Shown here in pieces: positions 8,688-17,525 of a DNA stretch of 38,299 nucleotides. The stretch lies in NCBI GenBank assembly GCA_024644045.1, contig JAHELT010000027.1, forward strand, positions 1-38,299. The letters run 5' to 3'. The notes under the pieces are model-generated. The model had not been told where the DNA came from and did not search any database. It saw only the letters and a list, made by a program, of their open reading frames with translations. Origin of the DNA: Chromatiales bacterium. Its GTDB lineage: Bacteria > Pseudomonadota > Gammaproteobacteria > JAHELT01. The position numbers and the translations under genes are program-made. Each line of letters opens with the position of its first letter. The first letter of the stretch is position 1.

Positions 8688-9782
8688 ATGTCAGAAAGCG
8701 TACTGCGCATCGAGGGCGTGACGAAGCGATTCGGCTCGGTCACCGCCGTCGATGCGCTGAGCCTCGAGATAGCGCAGCGCGAGTTCTTTGCGCTGCTCGG
8801 GCCGAGCGGCTCCGGAAAGACCACGCTGCTCAGAATCGTGGCGGGACTGGAGGCGCCCGATGCGGGGAGTGTGTTCATCAACGGCACGGACGTGACCGAG
8901 CTGCCGCCTTACAGTCGCAACATCGGCATGGTGTTTCAGAATTTCCTGCTGTTTCCCCACAAGCGGGTGGGTGAGAACATCGTGTTCCCGCTGCGCATGC
9001 ACAATGTGGCGCAGGCGAAGCAGAAGGAAAGGCTCGGCTGGGTGGTCGAGCTGCTGCACCTCGAGGGACTCGAGGACCGCTATCCCCATCAGCTCTCCGG
9101 TGGCCAGCAGCAGCGCGTCGCGCTCGCGCGTGGCCTGATCTCGAATCCTGCACTGCTGCTGCTCGACGAGCCGCTGGCGAACCTCGATCGCGAGCTGCGC
9201 AAGGAGATGGAGGTGGAGGTCCGTCGCTACCAGCTCGAGCTCGGCATCCCCTTCATCTACGTCACCCACAACCAGGAAGAAGCCCTCACGATGTCGGACC
9301 GCATCGCGGTCATGAACAGCGGCCGTTTCGAGCAGGTAGCCGAGAAGCACGAGGTGTACACGCATCCCAACTCGCGCTTCGTGGCCGGTTTCGTCGGGCA
9401 TTCGAACCGCATGCGCGGCGCACTGGAGTCGATCGCCGACGGGGTCGGGTCGCTGGCCTGGAACGGCATGTCGATCCGCGTCCCGGTCCCGCCAGGGGCG
9501 GGCGCGGGGCAGTCCGTCGAATACTTCATCAAATGCGAGAAGATGCAGCTCGCCGGCGCGGGCACGGCTGCGCCCGAGGGAGCTTTTTACAACGTGATCG
9601 AGGGCGTCGTGCGCGACGTGATATTCAAGGGTGCGGCGGCCGACTACCTGGTGACCGTGGGGAACGGCGTGGAGCTGTCGGTCAGCGATGCGGGAACCGA
9701 TCTCAGCTTCGCGGCCAGCGATCCGGTGCGGCTGGTGTGGTCGATCGAGGCCGGGAGCTGCTATCTGGCGGAGGACGGCTGA
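8688..9782 (+). CDS. ABC transporter ATP-binding protein (PotA/PotG-like)
   Basis: A 364-residue ATPase powering import through the two permeases encoded next. Walker A GPSGSGKTT, Q-loop QNFLLFPH, signature LSGGQQQR, Walker B LLLLDEP and the switch His in VTHNQEEA are all present. The C-terminal ~120 residues form the TOBE-type domain usual for PotA and MalK relatives. The ATG at 8688 is preferred because similarity begins at SVLRIEGVTKRFG; an in-frame GTG at 8661 is possible but partly overlaps the hairpin region. The downstream permease starts three bases after this stop, with a GGAGGA lying inside the end of this gene. Confidence 0.9.
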   Translation: MSESVLRIEGVTKRFGSVTAVDALSLEIAQREFFALLGPSGSGKTTLLRIVAGLEAPDAGSVFINGTDVTELPPYSRNIGMVFQNFLLFPHKRVGENIVFPLRMHNVAQAKQKERLGWVVELLHLEGLEDRYPHQLSGGQQQRVALARGLISNPALLLLDEPLANLDRELRKEMEVEVRRYQLELGIPFIYVTHNQEEALTMSDRIAVMNSGRFEQVAEKHEVYTHPNSRFVAGFVGHSNRMRGALESIADGVGSLAWNGMSIRVPVPPGAGAGQSVEYFIKCEKMQLAGAGTAAPEGAFYNVIEGVVRDVIFKGAAADYLVTVGNGVELSVSDAGTDLSFAASDPVRLVWSIEAGSCYLAEDG

Positions 9783-9785
9783 ACC

Positions 9786-10661
9786 GTGACCGGTAAGCGG
9801 CGACTGAAGGAGCACACCCGTTTTCTGCTGATGGCCCTGCCGGGGGCGCTTTTCATCTTCGTGTTCCTGCTGCTGCCGATTCTCTCGATCATCGTGTTCA
9901 GCTTCTGGCGCACCGAGGTTTATGAGCTGTACGCGGACTGGAACCTCGATAACTACCGGGTACTGCTGACCGAGCCGACCTATATGATCTTCCTGTGGCG
10001 CTCGTTTACCACCGCCGTGGTGGTTGCCTTCACGTGCCTGGTGTTCGGCTGGCCGATCGCCTACTTCATCGCCCGCTACGGCGGCCGTTACCGGCTTCTG
10101 ATGATCCTGGCGCTGGCGGCACCGTTCTTCACCGGCATCATTCTGCGGGTCTCGGCGCTGCAGGGAATCATGGGCCCGGTGGGCGCTTTCAACATGGTGC
10201 TGATGACGTTCGGTATGCAGCCGATCGAGATCATCATGTTCTCGCGCGTGGCCACGGGGATCGGCCTGGTTTATCTCTACATGCCGTTCATGGTCACCGC
10301 CATCTACCTGTCACTGCTCAACTTTGACTTCGAGCTGCTGGAGGTGGCCAAGATCAACGGCGCGCGACCCTGGCGGGCGTTCATCGAGATCACCTGGCCG
10401 CTCAACTGGATGGGGACGGCAATCGGTCTGATTCTGGTGTTCGTGCCGTCGATGGCCGCCTCGGTGACACCGATTTTTCTGGGCGGCCCGAACGGTGCCT
10501 CGTTCGGCTCCGTGCTCGGCAAGCAGTTCGGTGAGACCGGCACCTGGGCGTTCGGTTCGGCCATGGGTGTCATTCTGTTTGCCGTGTCGTCGCTGGTGAT
10601 CTACCTGGTCTGGCTGTCGGTGGACCTGCAGCGCAGCGGTTTCACCGGGAAAGAGGCGTAG
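9786..10661 (+). CDS. ABC transporter permease (PotB/PotH-like)
   Basis: A 291-residue inner-membrane permease with about six predicted membrane segments, the first at residues 14-34. The EAA-type loop that docks on the ATPase is at LLEVAKINGARPWRAFIEITWPL, about residues 181-203. It begins with GTG at 9786, supported by GGAGGA within the end of the ATPase gene and a three-base spacing. The partner permease starts three bases after its stop. Together they form the channel of a PotFGHI-type amine importer. Confidence 0.88.
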   Translation: MTGKRRLKEHTRFLLMALPGALFIFVFLLLPILSIIVFSFWRTEVYELYADWNLDNYRVLLTEPTYMIFLWRSFTTAVVVAFTCLVFGWPIAYFIARYGGRYRLLMILALAAPFFTGIILRVSALQGIMGPVGAFNMVLMTFGMQPIEIIMFSRVATGIGLVYLYMPFMVTAIYLSLLNFDFELLEVAKINGARPWRAFIEITWPLNWMGTAIGLILVFVPSMAASVTPIFLGGPNGASFGSVLGKQFGETGTWAFGSAMGVILFAVSSLVIYLVWLSVDLQRSGFTGKEA

Positions 10662-10664
10662 CGG

Positions 10665-11480
10665 ATGCGTCGCGCGCGCACACTCGATGTGCTGAGCAAG
10701 AGCGGCTCGGGCGCACTGCTGGTACTGCTGTACGTTTTTCTCTATGCGCCCATTGCCTACATTATCTACACCTCGTTTTCAAAGAACATCGCGTGGCCTT
10801 TCCCGCCGCAGCTTTCGCTGCGTGGTTACGAGTTGCTGTGGGTTGGAAGGACGTACCACGAAGCGCTCTACAACAGCCTCACGCTCGGCATCGGCAGTGC
10901 AGTTGTGTGCACCCTGTTCGCCACCATCGGCAGTATCGCGGTGCTCAAGTACCGCTCGCGCTGGCGGCGCCTGATCGTGATCACGTATCTGTGCCCGCTG
11001 TTCGTGGCGAATCTTCTGATCGGCATATCCAGCCTGCTGTTCAACCGCCAGGTGCTCAACCTGCCGGGTAACATCGGCTCGGCGATCATCGCCAACGCGG
11101 TGCACGGCACCGCCTTCGCGTTCCTGATCATGCTGGCGCAGATGGTGCGCTACGACTGGCGGCTCGATGACGCGGCGATGGTGTTCGGGGCGCGCCCGCT
11201 GCGCTGTTTCTGGGAGATCACGCTGCCCAACACCTGGCCGGCGATGCTGGGCGCGTTCGTGATCAGCTTCATCCTGGCGTTCAACAATCTCGAGATATCG
11301 TTCTACAATCTTGGTGCCACGCAGACGCTGCCCTCGACCGCCTGGGGCTCGTTGCGCCACGGGCTCGGCCCGGAGCTGCCCGCGCTTGCGGCGCTGGTCA
11401 ACGGTGTGGTGTTCCTGGCGTTTGCGGTGATGTACCTGCTGATGCGCTACCGTATCGTGAGCTTCGGTCACCGCGAATGA
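10665..11480 (+). CDS. ABC transporter permease (PotC/PotI-like)
   Basis: A 271-residue permease with an opening membrane segment (ALLVLLYVFLYAPIAYIIY), further segments throughout, and the EAA loop around DDAAMVFGARPLRCFWEITLP. Length is normal for PotC, unlike the second importer's PotC-like permease at 30975-32264. Coupled to the preceding permease by a three-base gap. The SDR gene follows 28 bp later on the same strand, so the transporter and catabolic genes may share a transcript. Confidence 0.88.
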   Translation: MRRARTLDVLSKSGSGALLVLLYVFLYAPIAYIIYTSFSKNIAWPFPPQLSLRGYELLWVGRTYHEALYNSLTLGIGSAVVCTLFATIGSIAVLKYRSRWRRLIVITYLCPLFVANLLIGISSLLFNRQVLNLPGNIGSAIIANAVHGTAFAFLIMLAQMVRYDWRLDDAAMVFGARPLRCFWEITLPNTWPAMLGAFVISFILAFNNLEISFYNLGATQTLPSTAWGSLRHGLGPELPALAALVNGVVFLAFAVMYLLMRYRIVSFGHRE

Positions 11481-11508
11481 CGGTCAATTCTGTTCGAGGA
11501 AGCAGCGT

Positions 11509-12258
11509 ATGAGCTTTTCTGACAAGGTCGCAATCGTGTACGGCGCCGGCGGCGGCATGGGGCTCAATATCGCCAATGACCTGATCGGTGAAGGGGCTCA
11601 GGTCGCGCTCGCCGACCTGAAGCCGCAGCCGGACGGCATTGCCGGCGGGCCGGGAACGTCCGTTTACCATCAGGGCGATGCCACCGACGAGGCGTTCGTC
11701 AAGCATGTCACGCACACGGCGCTCGACGCGCACGGCCGGTTGGATTACCTGGTCAACACCACCGGCGTCCTGTGGTTCGATCGCGACCGTTCGCTGCTCG
11801 ACATCAATCTTTCGGTCTGGGACCGGGTGCTGGAGATCAATCTGAAATCGTTCGCGCTGACCGCACGGCATGCGATTCCTGCAATGCAACGCAGCGGCGG
11901 CGGGGCCATGGTGCATTTCTCCTCCATCCAGGCGCTGCGCGGCGACACCCTGCCCCAGGATGCCTACGGGGCGGCCAAGGGTGCGGTCCTGTCGCTCTCC
12001 AGGTCGATTGCTATACAGTTCGCGAAACACGGCATCCGTTCCAATGCGATCCTGCCCGGCGCCACGTTCACCCCGATGCAGGCCCGCTGGGAGGGCAAGC
12101 GGGATGTGCAGGCCGCGATTGCCGCTCATGTTCCGCTCGGGCGCATCGGCACCAGCCAGGACATGGCGAACGCCTGCCTGTTCCTGCTGTCCGACAAGGC
12201 TTCATACATCACCGGGACCGAGCTGGTCGTCGACGGCGGTGTCACGGCGCTGCCGTGA
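11509..12258 (+). CDS. Short-chain dehydrogenase/reductase
   Basis: A 249-residue classical SDR. It has the nucleotide-binding GAGGGMG (about 12-18), NTTG in place of the usual NNAG (83-86), Asn111, the catalytic Ser139 in FSSIQ, and Tyr153-x3-Lys157. The C-terminus ends with the common VDGGVTALP. Asp36 at the end of the second strand suggests NAD(H) rather than NADP(H). The start has GAGGA at 11496-11500. It follows an amine importer and precedes agmatine deiminase, so an amine-derived hydroxy or keto acid is conceivable. The substrate cannot be read from sequence. Confidence 0.88.
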   Translation: MSFSDKVAIVYGAGGGMGLNIANDLIGEGAQVALADLKPQPDGIAGGPGTSVYHQGDATDEAFVKHVTHTALDAHGRLDYLVNTTGVLWFDRDRSLLDINLSVWDRVLEINLKSFALTARHAIPAMQRSGGGAMVHFSSIQALRGDTLPQDAYGAAKGAVLSLSRSIAIQFAKHGIRSNAILPGATFTPMQARWEGKRDVQAAIAAHVPLGRIGTSQDMANACLFLLSDKASYITGTELVVDGGVTALP

Positions 12259-12383
12259 TCGCCTGCACACACGACACAGTCGTCCGGTGCACGTTGCCGT
12301 ATCTTTGCCCGGTTTACGGAGCGCTGCGTCGCCTGGGCAGAGTATTCGGCAGCCTTTTCGACGCAGTCTCGGTAGCACTGTGT

Positions 12384-13469
12384 ATGACGCTTTCGAGTTT
12401 CGGTCCCGGTATGGCCGGTGAGCGGTCGCCGGGAAAGCGCGTGCCTGCGGAGTGGGAGCCGCAGGAGGCTATCTGGCTGCAGTGGCCGGGACGCTACGAA
12501 AAAGTGTTCGAAAGCGCGTTCGCGAAGATGGCGAAAGTGATCACAGCGTACCAGAAGCTGCATATCCTCTGTGCAACGCGAACAATCGAGCGGCAAGCGC
12601 GTGCGGCACTCGCGGACTCGGGCACCGATCCCGACCATGCAAACATCGTCTGGCATGCAATCGCCAACGACAGCGCCTGGATGCGCGACAACGGGCCGGT
12701 GTACGTGGTCGACGGCGGTGCGCTGCGTCTCCAGAACTGGCAGTTCAATGCGTGGGGCGGCGCGTTCGGCGCAGACATTCCGTATCGTAACGACAACCGG
12801 GTGCCCCGCAAGGTCGGCGAGTACCTGGGCATGCCGGTGGACGATGTCGACATCGTGCACGAGCGCGGCAACCTGGAGTTCAACGGCGTCGATACCGTCA
12901 TTCTCAACTGGAGCACGCTGGGTGACGAGGCGCGCAACCCGCACTACACGAAAACGCGTGCGGAAGCGGACTTGAAGCGGCATTTCGGCGTGACCAGGGT
13001 GGTGTTCGTCGAAGGCGTGCCCGAGGGTGATCTCACCAAGGGACACATCGACGGCATGGCGCGCTTCATTGATCCCACCACCGTGGTGGTGCCCGACTGC
13101 AGTGGGTTGGCCGAATGCCGGCTGGACGATCCGGTGTACGACGCGGCCGCCGGGACCATCGAGGCAGCGGGGTTCACCGTGATCCGTGACCCGATGGAAG
13201 GTGCAGTCACCTTTGCGGGTCAGTCGTTCGTCACCAACTACGTGAACTGGATCGTTGGCAACGGCTTCGTGATCGTGGTCGGCTTCGGCAATCCGGCCAC
13301 CGATGCGGCGGCGAAATCGCGCATCGAATCCTATTTTCCGGGGCGCGTCGTGCACGTGGTCGAGATGCTCAACTCCTGGGCGTCCGGCGGCGGTGCGCAC
13401 TGCCATACGAATGACCAGCCCGCTGCATCGACGGTCGAGGCCGTCGACCCGGCGCGCGGGAGTAGTTGA
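12384..13469 (+). CDS. aguA: Agmatine deiminase family protein (guanidino-group-modifying enzyme)
   Basis: About 361 residues of the agmatine deiminase/peptidyl-arginine deiminase (PAD_porph) family. Conserved parts are RVPAEWEPQEAIWLQWPG near the N-terminus, AWMRDNGPVYV, ERGNLEFNG, KGHIDGMARF with its catalytic His, and GGGAHC with the nucleophilic Cys at about residue 340. AguA hydrolyses agmatine to N-carbamoylputrescine and ammonia in the cytoplasm. The start is uncertain: ATG 12384 or ATG 12411, and neither has a strong ribosome site. The partner N-carbamoylputrescine amidohydrolase (AguB) is not in the window. Close relatives acting on other guanidino compounds exist, so the family is firmer than the substrate. 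Confidence 0.82.
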   Translation: MTLSSFGPGMAGERSPGKRVPAEWEPQEAIWLQWPGRYEKVFESAFAKMAKVITAYQKLHILCATRTIERQARAALADSGTDPDHANIVWHAIANDSAWMRDNGPVYVVDGGALRLQNWQFNAWGGAFGADIPYRNDNRVPRKVGEYLGMPVDDVDIVHERGNLEFNGVDTVILNWSTLGDEARNPHYTKTRAEADLKRHFGVTRVVFVEGVPEGDLTKGHIDGMARFIDPTTVVVPDCSGLAECRLDDPVYDAAAGTIEAAGFTVIRDPMEGAVTFAGQSFVTNYVNWIVGNGFVIVVGFGNPATDAAAKSRIESYFPGRVVHVVEMLNSWASGGGAHCHTNDQPAASTVEAVDPARGSS

Positions 13470-13547
13470 GCGTTTCCTCGCACCGGCGTGGCGTCGCACG
13501 TCAGGGCAGCTGCCGGTGGTGATTCGCATCTTCGTGATCGGCTGCGC

Positions 13548-14453
13548 GTGACAAAGCCGCGCAGCGCCGGTTCGCCTTCCGCCGTGTATCTCGGCGCGCT
13601 GCTGGCGGTGGTCATCTGGGGCGCATCGCCGGTGGCCACCAAGATCGCGGTCGGTGATCTCCCGCCGCTCGTGGTTGCCGTGCTGCGCACCGCCGGCGGG
13701 GGACTGCGGCGTTGCTGCTCGCTGCGCTGATCAGACTGCCCTTACCGGACACCGCCGAGAAGCGCCGGCTTCTGGCAATCTCCGCATTTCTGCGGCTTCA
13801 TCGGTTTTCCGGTGCTGTTCTCCATCGGCGTTCAGCTCACCTCGGCGAATCACGCGTCCATGATCCTTGCCGCCCTGCCGATCTTCACGGCCTCGATTGC
13901 GCTTGCGTGGGAGCGCCGCCGGCCCCGGTCCGCATGGTGGATCGGGGTTGCGGTTGCGATCGCCGGCGAGTACGTGTTGATCACGGGTCAGGGAGGTGCC
14001 GTCGACGATCGGGCCGCCAGTGTGACCGGCGATCTGGTGGTGCTCGCCGGCAACCTGTTCGCCTCGCTCGGCTACGTTGCCGGCGCCAGGCTTCAGCAGC
14101 GCGACTACCCGTCTATCGCGACGACCTGCTGGAGCGCCGGCATCGCCGCCGTCGCGCTGTTGCCGGTCGTGCCGTTCATCGTCGGCAGTGCGGCGTTCGC
14201 CGAGGTCTCGCTCGATGCGTGGCTGGGGGTCGCCTACCTCGCCATCGGCGTCACCATTGTCGGTTACGTGCTGTGGTACCGGGCACTTGGCAAAGGCGGC
14301 ATCGCCCGCCTTGCGCTGATGCAGTTTCTGCAGCCGGTTTTCGGAGTGATCCTGGCGTGGGTGCTGCTGGGCGAGCGCTTTGGTGCGACTTTCGTGGCGG
14401 CTTCCGCGGTGGTGCTGCTCGGTGTGTGGATCGCGCTGCGGGCCCGGTATTGA
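13548..14453 (+). pseudogene. DMT/EamA-family exporter interrupted by two compensating frameshifts
   Basis: Two pieces of one drug/metabolite transporter lie in the same frame but are separated by about 85 bases read in another frame. The first piece (GTG 13548, with VIWGASPVATKIAV) reaches a stop at 13728-13730. Losing one G near 13706 explains this: shifted by one, the frame reads AALLLAALIRLPL. Near 13787-13790 one extra T/C restores the original frame (CGFIGFPVLFSIGVQLTSANHAS), which runs to 14453. The restored protein would be about 300 residues with ten membrane segments, normal for EamA. This is either a recently broken gene or two base-calling errors in a GC-rich stretch. It would export amino acids or related metabolites if intact. 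Confidence 0.75.
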
Positions 14454-14459
14454 CCGGCT

Positions 14460-15272
14460 TCAGTCGAAGAGATCCGGCTGGGTTTCAGCGAGCTGCGAGA
14501 AAAGCGGCTGAAAGTGAAGCCAGCCGATGTACTCGCTGCCGACATGCTCGCGGCTGTAGCGGGCGCGCTCGGGCGGCACCATGACGGGCTGTCTGCCGGT
14601 TGCTTCCACCAGCAGCTGCTGCTGGCAGCAGCGTTCGAGCGCGATGAACCAGAACGCGGCCGAGTCGATGCTGTGCCGACTCGCCGTCAGCAGGCCGTGG
14701 TTCTGGTGGATGGCGGCCTTCACGCCGCGGAAGGCGGCTGCAACCTGATTGCCGGCGTCGGTTTCGACCGCCACCGCGCCCGCCTCGTCCCTGATCACCA
14801 CGTGATCCTCGAAAAAGCACGCGGCATCCTGGGTGATCGGATCGAGCGGGCGACCCATCGACGCCCAGGCGACCCCGTAGAGGGTGTGCGCGTGGCACAT
14901 GGCCACAATGTCCGGGTGTGCCGCATGCACTGCCGCGTGCAGCACGAACCCGGCCCGGTTGAGCGCATGGCTGCCTTCCAGCACGTCGCCCTGGTGGTTG
15001 GCGAGGATCAGATTGGACACCTTCACCTGTGAGAAATGCACCGCCATGGGATTGGTCCAGTACAGCTCGGAGTGCTCGGGGTCGCGGACCGTCAGGTGCC
15101 CGGCGAAGCCGTAGTCGAGGCTGTGCTGTGCAAAGGCGCGGCAGGCGGCTGCGAGTCGTTGCTTGCGGTGCAAGCGTTCTTCGGCGACGGTGTCGAACAC
15201 CGGCTCGCGCGGGAACTCGAGCCCCTCCTGTTCGGGCTGGTACACGGAAACGCGCTGGCCGAGCTCTATCAT
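14460..15272 (-). CDS. Class II aldolase/adducin domain protein
   Basis: A 270-residue protein of the class II aldolase/adducin family (fuculose- and ribulose-phosphate aldolase fold). The metal-binding His127-x-His129 (CHAHT) and a further His in HQNHGLL (about 192) are present. The ATG at 15272 has GAGG about eight bases ahead. Such proteins are often annotated as adducin-like with unknown function, and some act on hydroxy-keto compounds or decarboxylate. It is convergent with the broken EamA gene (six-base gap) and divergent from the DgcA-like flavoprotein. The link to amine breakdown is by position only. Confidence 0.8.
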   Translation of the reverse strand: MIELGQRVSVYQPEQEGLEFPREPVFDTVAEERLHRKQRLAAACRAFAQHSLDYGFAGHLTVRDPEHSELYWTNPMAVHFSQVKVSNLILANHQGDVLEGSHALNRAGFVLHAAVHAAHPDIVAMCHAHTLYGVAWASMGRPLDPITQDAACFFEDHVVIRDEAGAVAVETDAGNQVAAAFRGVKAAIHQNHGLLTASRHSIDSAAFWFIALERCCQQQLLVEATGRQPVMVPPERARYSREHVGSEYIGWLHFQPLFSQLAETQPDLFD

Positions 15273-15331
15273 TGCGTGTGCCTCGCGGCGGTGTGAGACT
15301 GGACCGCTGAGTTTACTGTCCGCCTGCGCAG

Positions 15332-15360
15332 TTGAACATCCCGCGCGCCGATCACAGAAT
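15332..15360 (+). promoter_or_regulatory. Candidate promoter for the DgcA-like gene
   Basis: TTGAAC at 15332-15337 and CAGAAT at 15355-15360 are separated by 17 bases, each matching four of six sigma70 positions. It lies in the 116 bp divergent region and would start transcription about 20 bases before the ATG at 15389. Confidence 0.35.
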
Positions 15361-15388
15361 CGGCACTGCCAACAAAGGTAGCATCCGA

Positions 15389-17449
15389 ATGTCCGGATCT
15401 GAGAGGTACGCGAAGCTGTTCGAGCCGGTGCGCATCGGACCAGTGGTCGCCAAGAACAGGTTCTATCAGACGCCGCACTGCAACGGGACCGGCGACTGGT
15501 CGCCACGCGCGCTGGCCGGGATGCGGGCGATGAAAGCGGAGGGCGGCTGGGCCGTGGTGTGCACCGAGAACCTGATGGTGGATGCGTGGAGCGACATCAG
15601 TCCGTTCGCCGCGGTGCGTCTGTGGAGCGACGAAGACGTGCCTGCCCAGGCGCTTATGGTCGAGCAGGTGCATCGCCACGGTGCGCTGGCCGGCTGCGAG
15701 CTGGCGCATTTCGGGATTGCCGCGAGCAACCGGGTGAGCCGGGAGCCGCCGCTCGGGCCGTCGAGCCGTTTGACCATGGAAGCGGTCGATCCGGTGCAGT
15801 CGCGCGCCATGGACAAGGCCGACATCCGCAGCTTTCGACGGCGTCATCGCGAAGCCGCGATGCGCGCGAAGCGGGCCGGGTTCGACGTCGTGTACATCTA
15901 CTGCCTGCACGAGAACTCGATTCTCTCCCAGTTCTTCTCGCCGCTGGTGAACGATCGCCGTGACGAATACGGCGGCAGCCTGGAGAATCGCTCGCGGCTG
16001 TTCCGGGAAATCCTGCAGGACACCAAGGACGCGGTGGGAGATCGTTGCGCGGTGGCAGTCCGCTTCGGCGTGAAGCAGCTGGAGCCGAACCGCATGCTGG
16101 AAGATGCCGAACTGCGGGAGATCATCGCGCGGCACGCGGAGATGCCGGATCTGTGGGACGTGTGCGTCAACAACTGGAGCTACGATTCTGCAAGCTCGCG
16201 CTTCGCTGCCGAGGGGCACGAAGAGCCGCACATGGATTTCGTGAAGACCCTGACCAGCAAACCGGTCGTCGGGGTCGGACGGTTCACCTCGCCGGATACG
16301 ATGCTCGCGCAGGTCAAGCGCGGCGTGCTCGACTTCATCGGTGCAGCGCGACCGTCGATCGCCGACCCGTTTCTGCCGCGCAAGATCGAAGAGGGGCGCG
16401 TTGCGGACATCCGTGAATGCATCGGCTGCAACGTGTGTATCGCCGGCGAGAACACGTTCACCACCATGCGCTGCACGCAGAACCCCACCATCATGGAGGA
16501 GTGGCGCCGCGGCTGGCACCCGGAGTCCGTGCCGTTGACGCGGTCGCCCGATCCGGTTCTGATCGTGGGCGCGGGCCCGGCGGGCCTCGAGTGTGCGCTG
16601 ACGCTCGGCAGGCGGGGCTATGCGGTAACGCTGGCGGAAGCCGCGCATACCCTGGGTGGGCGCGTGGTGCGGGAAAGCAGCCTGCCTGGCCTGGGCGAGT
16701 GGATCCGTGTGCGCGACTACCGCGCCTACCAGCTGCAGCAGTTGAGCAACGTGCAGCTCTACCTGGCATCCGCGCTCGATGCGGCGCAGGTTCGCGAGTA
16801 CGGATTCAGCCGTGTGATCTGTGCGACCGGGGCCACCTGGCGCAGGGACGCGGTTGGGCGTACCCATGTGCGGCCCGTGGCAACAGAAGGGGCGGCCAGC
16901 GTCTTCACCCCGGATGACGTCATCGACAACCGGGTCGACGCGGGTCCTGTCGTGCTTTACGACGATGACGGCGGCTACCTGGCGGCGGCGCTGGCAGAGA
17001 AGCTTGCCGGTGACGGGCTGAGCGTGACCGTTGTGACCCCGCATACGACGTTCGCCCGCTGGACCGCCGTGACACTTGAGCAGGAACGTTTGATGGGGCA
17101 CATGCTCGAGCGCGGAATCGAGGTCCGTGTTGCCAGTGCGCTCGCCTCGGTCGGCTCAGGACACATCGAATGCCGCTGTGTTTACAGCGGTGCCTCAACA
17201 CGCCTCGAGGCAGCGTCGCTCGTGCTCGTCACATCCAGAGTCCCGAACGACGGCCTCTACCACGCGTTGATCGACGCGCCTGCTGATCTGGAAGCCTCGG
17301 GCATCCGTTCTGTGCTGCGCGCCGGCGACTGCGATGCGCCCGGGTTGATCGCTACCGCCGTTTTCAGCGGACACCGGCTGGCGCGCCAACTCGACGCGCC
17401 GGACGCGGCAGACGTGGACTATCGCCGCGAGCTGCCCGACGCCGACTGA
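15389..17449 (+). CDS. TMADH/DgcA-family flavin/iron-sulfur N-demethylase
   Basis: A 686-residue enzyme built like trimethylamine dehydrogenase: an N-terminal FMN TIM barrel (1-340), a 4Fe-4S cluster, and a C-terminal FAD/NAD-type Rossmann part (GAGPAG at 394-399). Cys31 aligns with the Cys that holds FMN covalently in TMADH. The cluster ligands are Cys344, 347, 350 and 362. By my eye alignment the catalytic set Tyr171, His174 and Asp266 is kept. Of the TMADH aromatic bowl Trp263 is kept, but the positions of Tyr60 and Trp355 are Asn61 and Glu354. This argues against trimethylamine and for an amine such as dimethylglycine (DgcA) or stachydrine. DgcA normally needs DgcB, which is not seen here. 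An AAAGGTAG precedes the start. Confidence 0.85.
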   Translation: MSGSERYAKLFEPVRIGPVVAKNRFYQTPHCNGTGDWSPRALAGMRAMKAEGGWAVVCTENLMVDAWSDISPFAAVRLWSDEDVPAQALMVEQVHRHGALAGCELAHFGIAASNRVSREPPLGPSSRLTMEAVDPVQSRAMDKADIRSFRRRHREAAMRAKRAGFDVVYIYCLHENSILSQFFSPLVNDRRDEYGGSLENRSRLFREILQDTKDAVGDRCAVAVRFGVKQLEPNRMLEDAELREIIARHAEMPDLWDVCVNNWSYDSASSRFAAEGHEEPHMDFVKTLTSKPVVGVGRFTSPDTMLAQVKRGVLDFIGAARPSIADPFLPRKIEEGRVADIRECIGCNVCIAGENTFTTMRCTQNPTIMEEWRRGWHPESVPLTRSPDPVLIVGAGPAGLECALTLGRRGYAVTLAEAAHTLGGRVVRESSLPGLGEWIRVRDYRAYQLQQLSNVQLYLASALDAAQVREYGFSRVICATGATWRRDAVGRTHVRPVATEGAASVFTPDDVIDNRVDAGPVVLYDDDGGYLAAALAEKLAGDGLSVTVVTPHTTFARWTAVTLEQERLMGHMLERGIEVRVASALASVGSGHIECRCVYSGASTRLEAASLVLVTSRVPNDGLYHALIDAPADLEASGIRSVLRAGDCDAPGLIATAVFSGHRLARQLDAPDAADVDYRRELPDAD

Positions 17450-17525
17450 CACGGGAACATCTGCTTGCTCGTCGGAAAGCTGACTGCCCCTTTTCCGCCC
17501 CGGTGTTTCCGCGCGCTCGAGGCGG

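Noticed and set aside
11772-12383. Upstream extension of the agmatine deiminase frame
   Set aside because: It overlaps the SDR gene in another frame and has no family similarity before RVPAEWEP, so it is not counted as part of the protein.
15269-17101. A 610-codon minus-strand open frame opposite the DgcA-like gene
   Set aside because: It mirrors a gene with an intact iron-sulfur motif and catalytic residues; the composition is that of an antisense shadow.
15389-17449. Calling the flavoprotein trimethylamine dehydrogenase
   Set aside because: Two of the three aromatic residues forming the trimethylamine bowl are replaced (Asn61, Glu354), and the setting is betaine/carnitine rather than TMA.
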